Source: Sporobacter sp038405045
Lineage (GTDB): Bacteria > Bacillota > Clostridia > Oscillospirales > Oscillospiraceae
Assembly: GCA_038405045.1 (NCBI GenBank)
Contig: JBBZIV010000001.1
Location: 248,001-312,000, forward strand
Length of the DNA: 64,000 nt
Reading direction: 5' to 3'
Shown: positions 60,021 to 64,000 of the stretch, in pieces
Layout: each line of letters opens with the position of its first letter
Numbering within the stretch: the stretch's first letter is position 1
The notes under the pieces: model-generated
What the model was told of the DNA's origin: nothing
Seen by the model: the letters and a program-made list of their open reading frames with translations, nothing else
Databases searched by the model: none
Translations under genes and position numbers: made by a program

Positions 60021-60984
60021 AGGGCACCTCCGTTTCGGCGTCGCGCAGGCAGCGGCCTGTTTTTTTCAGAAAGACATCGTCAAGGGATGCCTGCGTGAGG
60101 GAGATGCTCTCTGCCGTGCGGTGAATTTTCTCCAACAACGGGAAAAGGGCCTGCATCAGGGCCGGGCCTGCGTCGGTATACAGGGTAATAACGTCACCCT
60201 CGCTGCGCAAGTCCTTCACGTGGGGAAGTGCCCTGAAAAACGATAAATCGGCTTGGTTGCCATCATTGAGCGTCAGCCGGACAACATCGCCTGATATAGA
60301 GCGCTTGAGGTCCGGCGGCGTCCCCTCGGCGACGATGCGCCCATCATCGATGATGCACAGGCGGTCGCACAGCGCGTCAGCCTCTTCCAGATAATGCGTC
60401 GTCAAAAATACTGTTGTCCCATGCTCGCGCAAAAGGCGGATCTGATCCCACAGATTGGCCCTGTTTTGCAGGTCAAGCCCCGTCGTCGGTTCGTCCAGAA
60501 AGAGAACCGACGGTTTGTTGACCATTGCTAAAGCGACCTCCAGCCGTCGCCGCTGCCCGCCGGAATACGTTCGGACAATACGGTCGGAAAGGGCCGTCAG
60601 GTCAAAAAGCGACAAAAGCTCGTCGGCGCGCGCGCTTGCCGCGCTGCGGCGCATGCCGTAAAGCCTTGCCGCTAAAATCAGATTTTCCCGCCCGGTGGCT
60701 GGCAGGTCGGCCCCGCCCGACTGGCTAACATAACCGATCGACTGGCGCACGTTGTTCTGCTGTGTTTTCAAGTCAAACCCGCACACGCGCGCGCTGCCGC
60801 CGTCAATTGGGAGCAGCGTTGTAAGCATCCGAAGCGTTGTGGACTTTCCGGCGCCGTTCGGCCCTAAAAAACCGAAAATTTCCTGGTCGCGCACGGTCAG
60901 GGAGATGCCTTGCACCGCCCGGATTTCCTTGCCGCCGACGTGAAAACTCTTTTTTAAATCGCTGACTTCAATGGGATTTGTCAT
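60004..60984 (-). CDS. ABC exporter ATPase (DrrA-like)
   Basis: This 326-residue ATPase has Walker A GPNGAGKST, signature YSGGQRRRL, Walker B VLFLDEPTTGLD and a switch H in TTHYLEEAD. The extra C-terminal ~90 residues (VVRLTLNDGNQADLSF...) are the DrrA-type extension. ATG 60984 is chosen, with GGAG upstream; the longer frame is discarded. It is divergent from rpoB. Confidence 0.92.
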   Translation of the reverse strand: MTNPIEVSDLKKSFHVGGKEIRAVQGISLTVRDQEIFGFLGPNGAGKSTTLRMLTTLLPIDGGSARVCGFDLKTQQNNVRQSIGYVSQSGGADLPATGRENLILAARLYGMRRSAASARADELLSLFDLTALSDRIVRTYSGGQRRRLEVALAMVNKPSVLFLDEPTTGLDLQNRANLWDQIRLLREHGTTVFLTTHYLEEADALCDRLCIIDDGRIVAEGTPPDLKRSISGDVVRLTLNDGNQADLSFFRALPHVKDLRSEGDVITLYTDAGPALMQALFPLLEKIHRTAESISLTQASLDDVFLKKTGRCLRDAETEVPCETHD

Positions 60985-61054
60985 GCTGTGCTCCGGCCTC
61001 CTGTCGCTTGGCAAATAAAAAAAGCGGAAAACATCTGTTTCCCACAAAAACACC

Positions 61055-61083
61055 TTGACATTATTAGTAAATTCAGTTAAAAT
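61055..61083 (+). promoter_or_regulatory. Promoter upstream of rpoB
   Basis: TTGACA (61055-61060) and TAAAAT (61078-61083) are separated by 17 bp. The leader to rpoB is about 170 bases, AT-rich, with no obvious hairpin. Confidence 0.7.
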
Positions 61084-61261
61084 AAATTGCTATGCACTTA
61101 ATTGGACGAACCATCCCATTAACACTTTTTTTACATTCTATCATAATTCGGCGCAAAATCAACACAGATAATCAAAATTAATTACAACGCATCCGCGCGT
61201 GCCGCACAATGCATCAACCCCGGGAATCGGTTGAGTGAACATAAATTAAGGAGTGACGTGA

Positions 61262-64000
<2,739 letters not shown>

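Overview
The window looks like the chromosome of an anaerobic, low-sporadic-AT Firmicute, most likely a Clostridia member of the Oscillospiraceae/Ruminococcaceae type. This is inferred from an acetogen-type methylene-THF reductase cluster, a complete WalRKHI-WalJ-RlmH locus, the infC-rpmI-rplT order, FeoAB with a DtxR-type regulator, and frequent TTG/GTG starts behind strong Shine-Dalgarno sequences. No plasmid, prophage, insertion sequence, CRISPR array, rRNA or tRNA gene was recognised.

Layout. 1-6600: tail of a corrinoid-type methyltransferase, a MerR regulator divergent from a ferredoxin-fused aldo/keto reductase, an FMN-binding protein divergent from an HxlR regulator, and a hemerythrin plus GGDEF-EAL signalling pair. 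6600-10600: the MTHFR cluster, a MetV-RnfC fusion followed by metV and metF. 10700-13600: an Imm5-like protein, motAB and a DtxR/MntR regulator divergent from feoAB (13.7-16.2 kb). 16.3-18.5 kb: PadR, DUF1048 and a two-gene ABC exporter. 18.6-20.2 kb: an odd patch with an RCC1-repeat gene, a two-repeat small protein and an orphan ORF. 20.3-22.8 kb: an AT-richer SDR/AraC/GNAT block. 22.8-37.5 kb: rRNA methyltransferase, P-type ATPase, heterodimeric ABC exporter, amidohydrolase, acyltransferase with an extra C-terminal part, GltS-type carrier, murC and cca. 37.5-39.2 kb: an AT-rich pair, a lysozyme-fold protein and a membrane-anchored small protein, behind a structured leader. 39.3-46.5 kb: the infC operon, membrane protein, tandem-OB protein, radical SAM enzyme, diguanylate cyclase and typA. 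46.6-54.4 kb: NUDIX, walR, walK, walH-like, walI-like, murA, walJ, rlmH. 54.4-57 kb: SRPBCC protein, DUF2007-like protein and phosphohexomutase. 57.1-61 kb: a PadR-controlled envelope operon and an ABC exporter. The window ends inside rpoB.

How the parts work together. The methyltransferase fragment and metV/metF/RnfC2 belong to the methyl branch of the Wood-Ljungdahl (or a folate C1) pathway. The wal locus links cell-wall sensing to murA. Several regulator-target pairs carry visible operators: MerR with two related sites, HxlR, and two PadR systems.

Most noteworthy are the duplicated MetV module fused to RnfC under a perfect FNR-like box, the muramidase-like/small membrane protein pair with its three-way-junction leader, the RCC1-repeat remnant, and a cruciform intergenic repeat at 57.0 kb. 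All homology statements come from reading motifs; no search was run.
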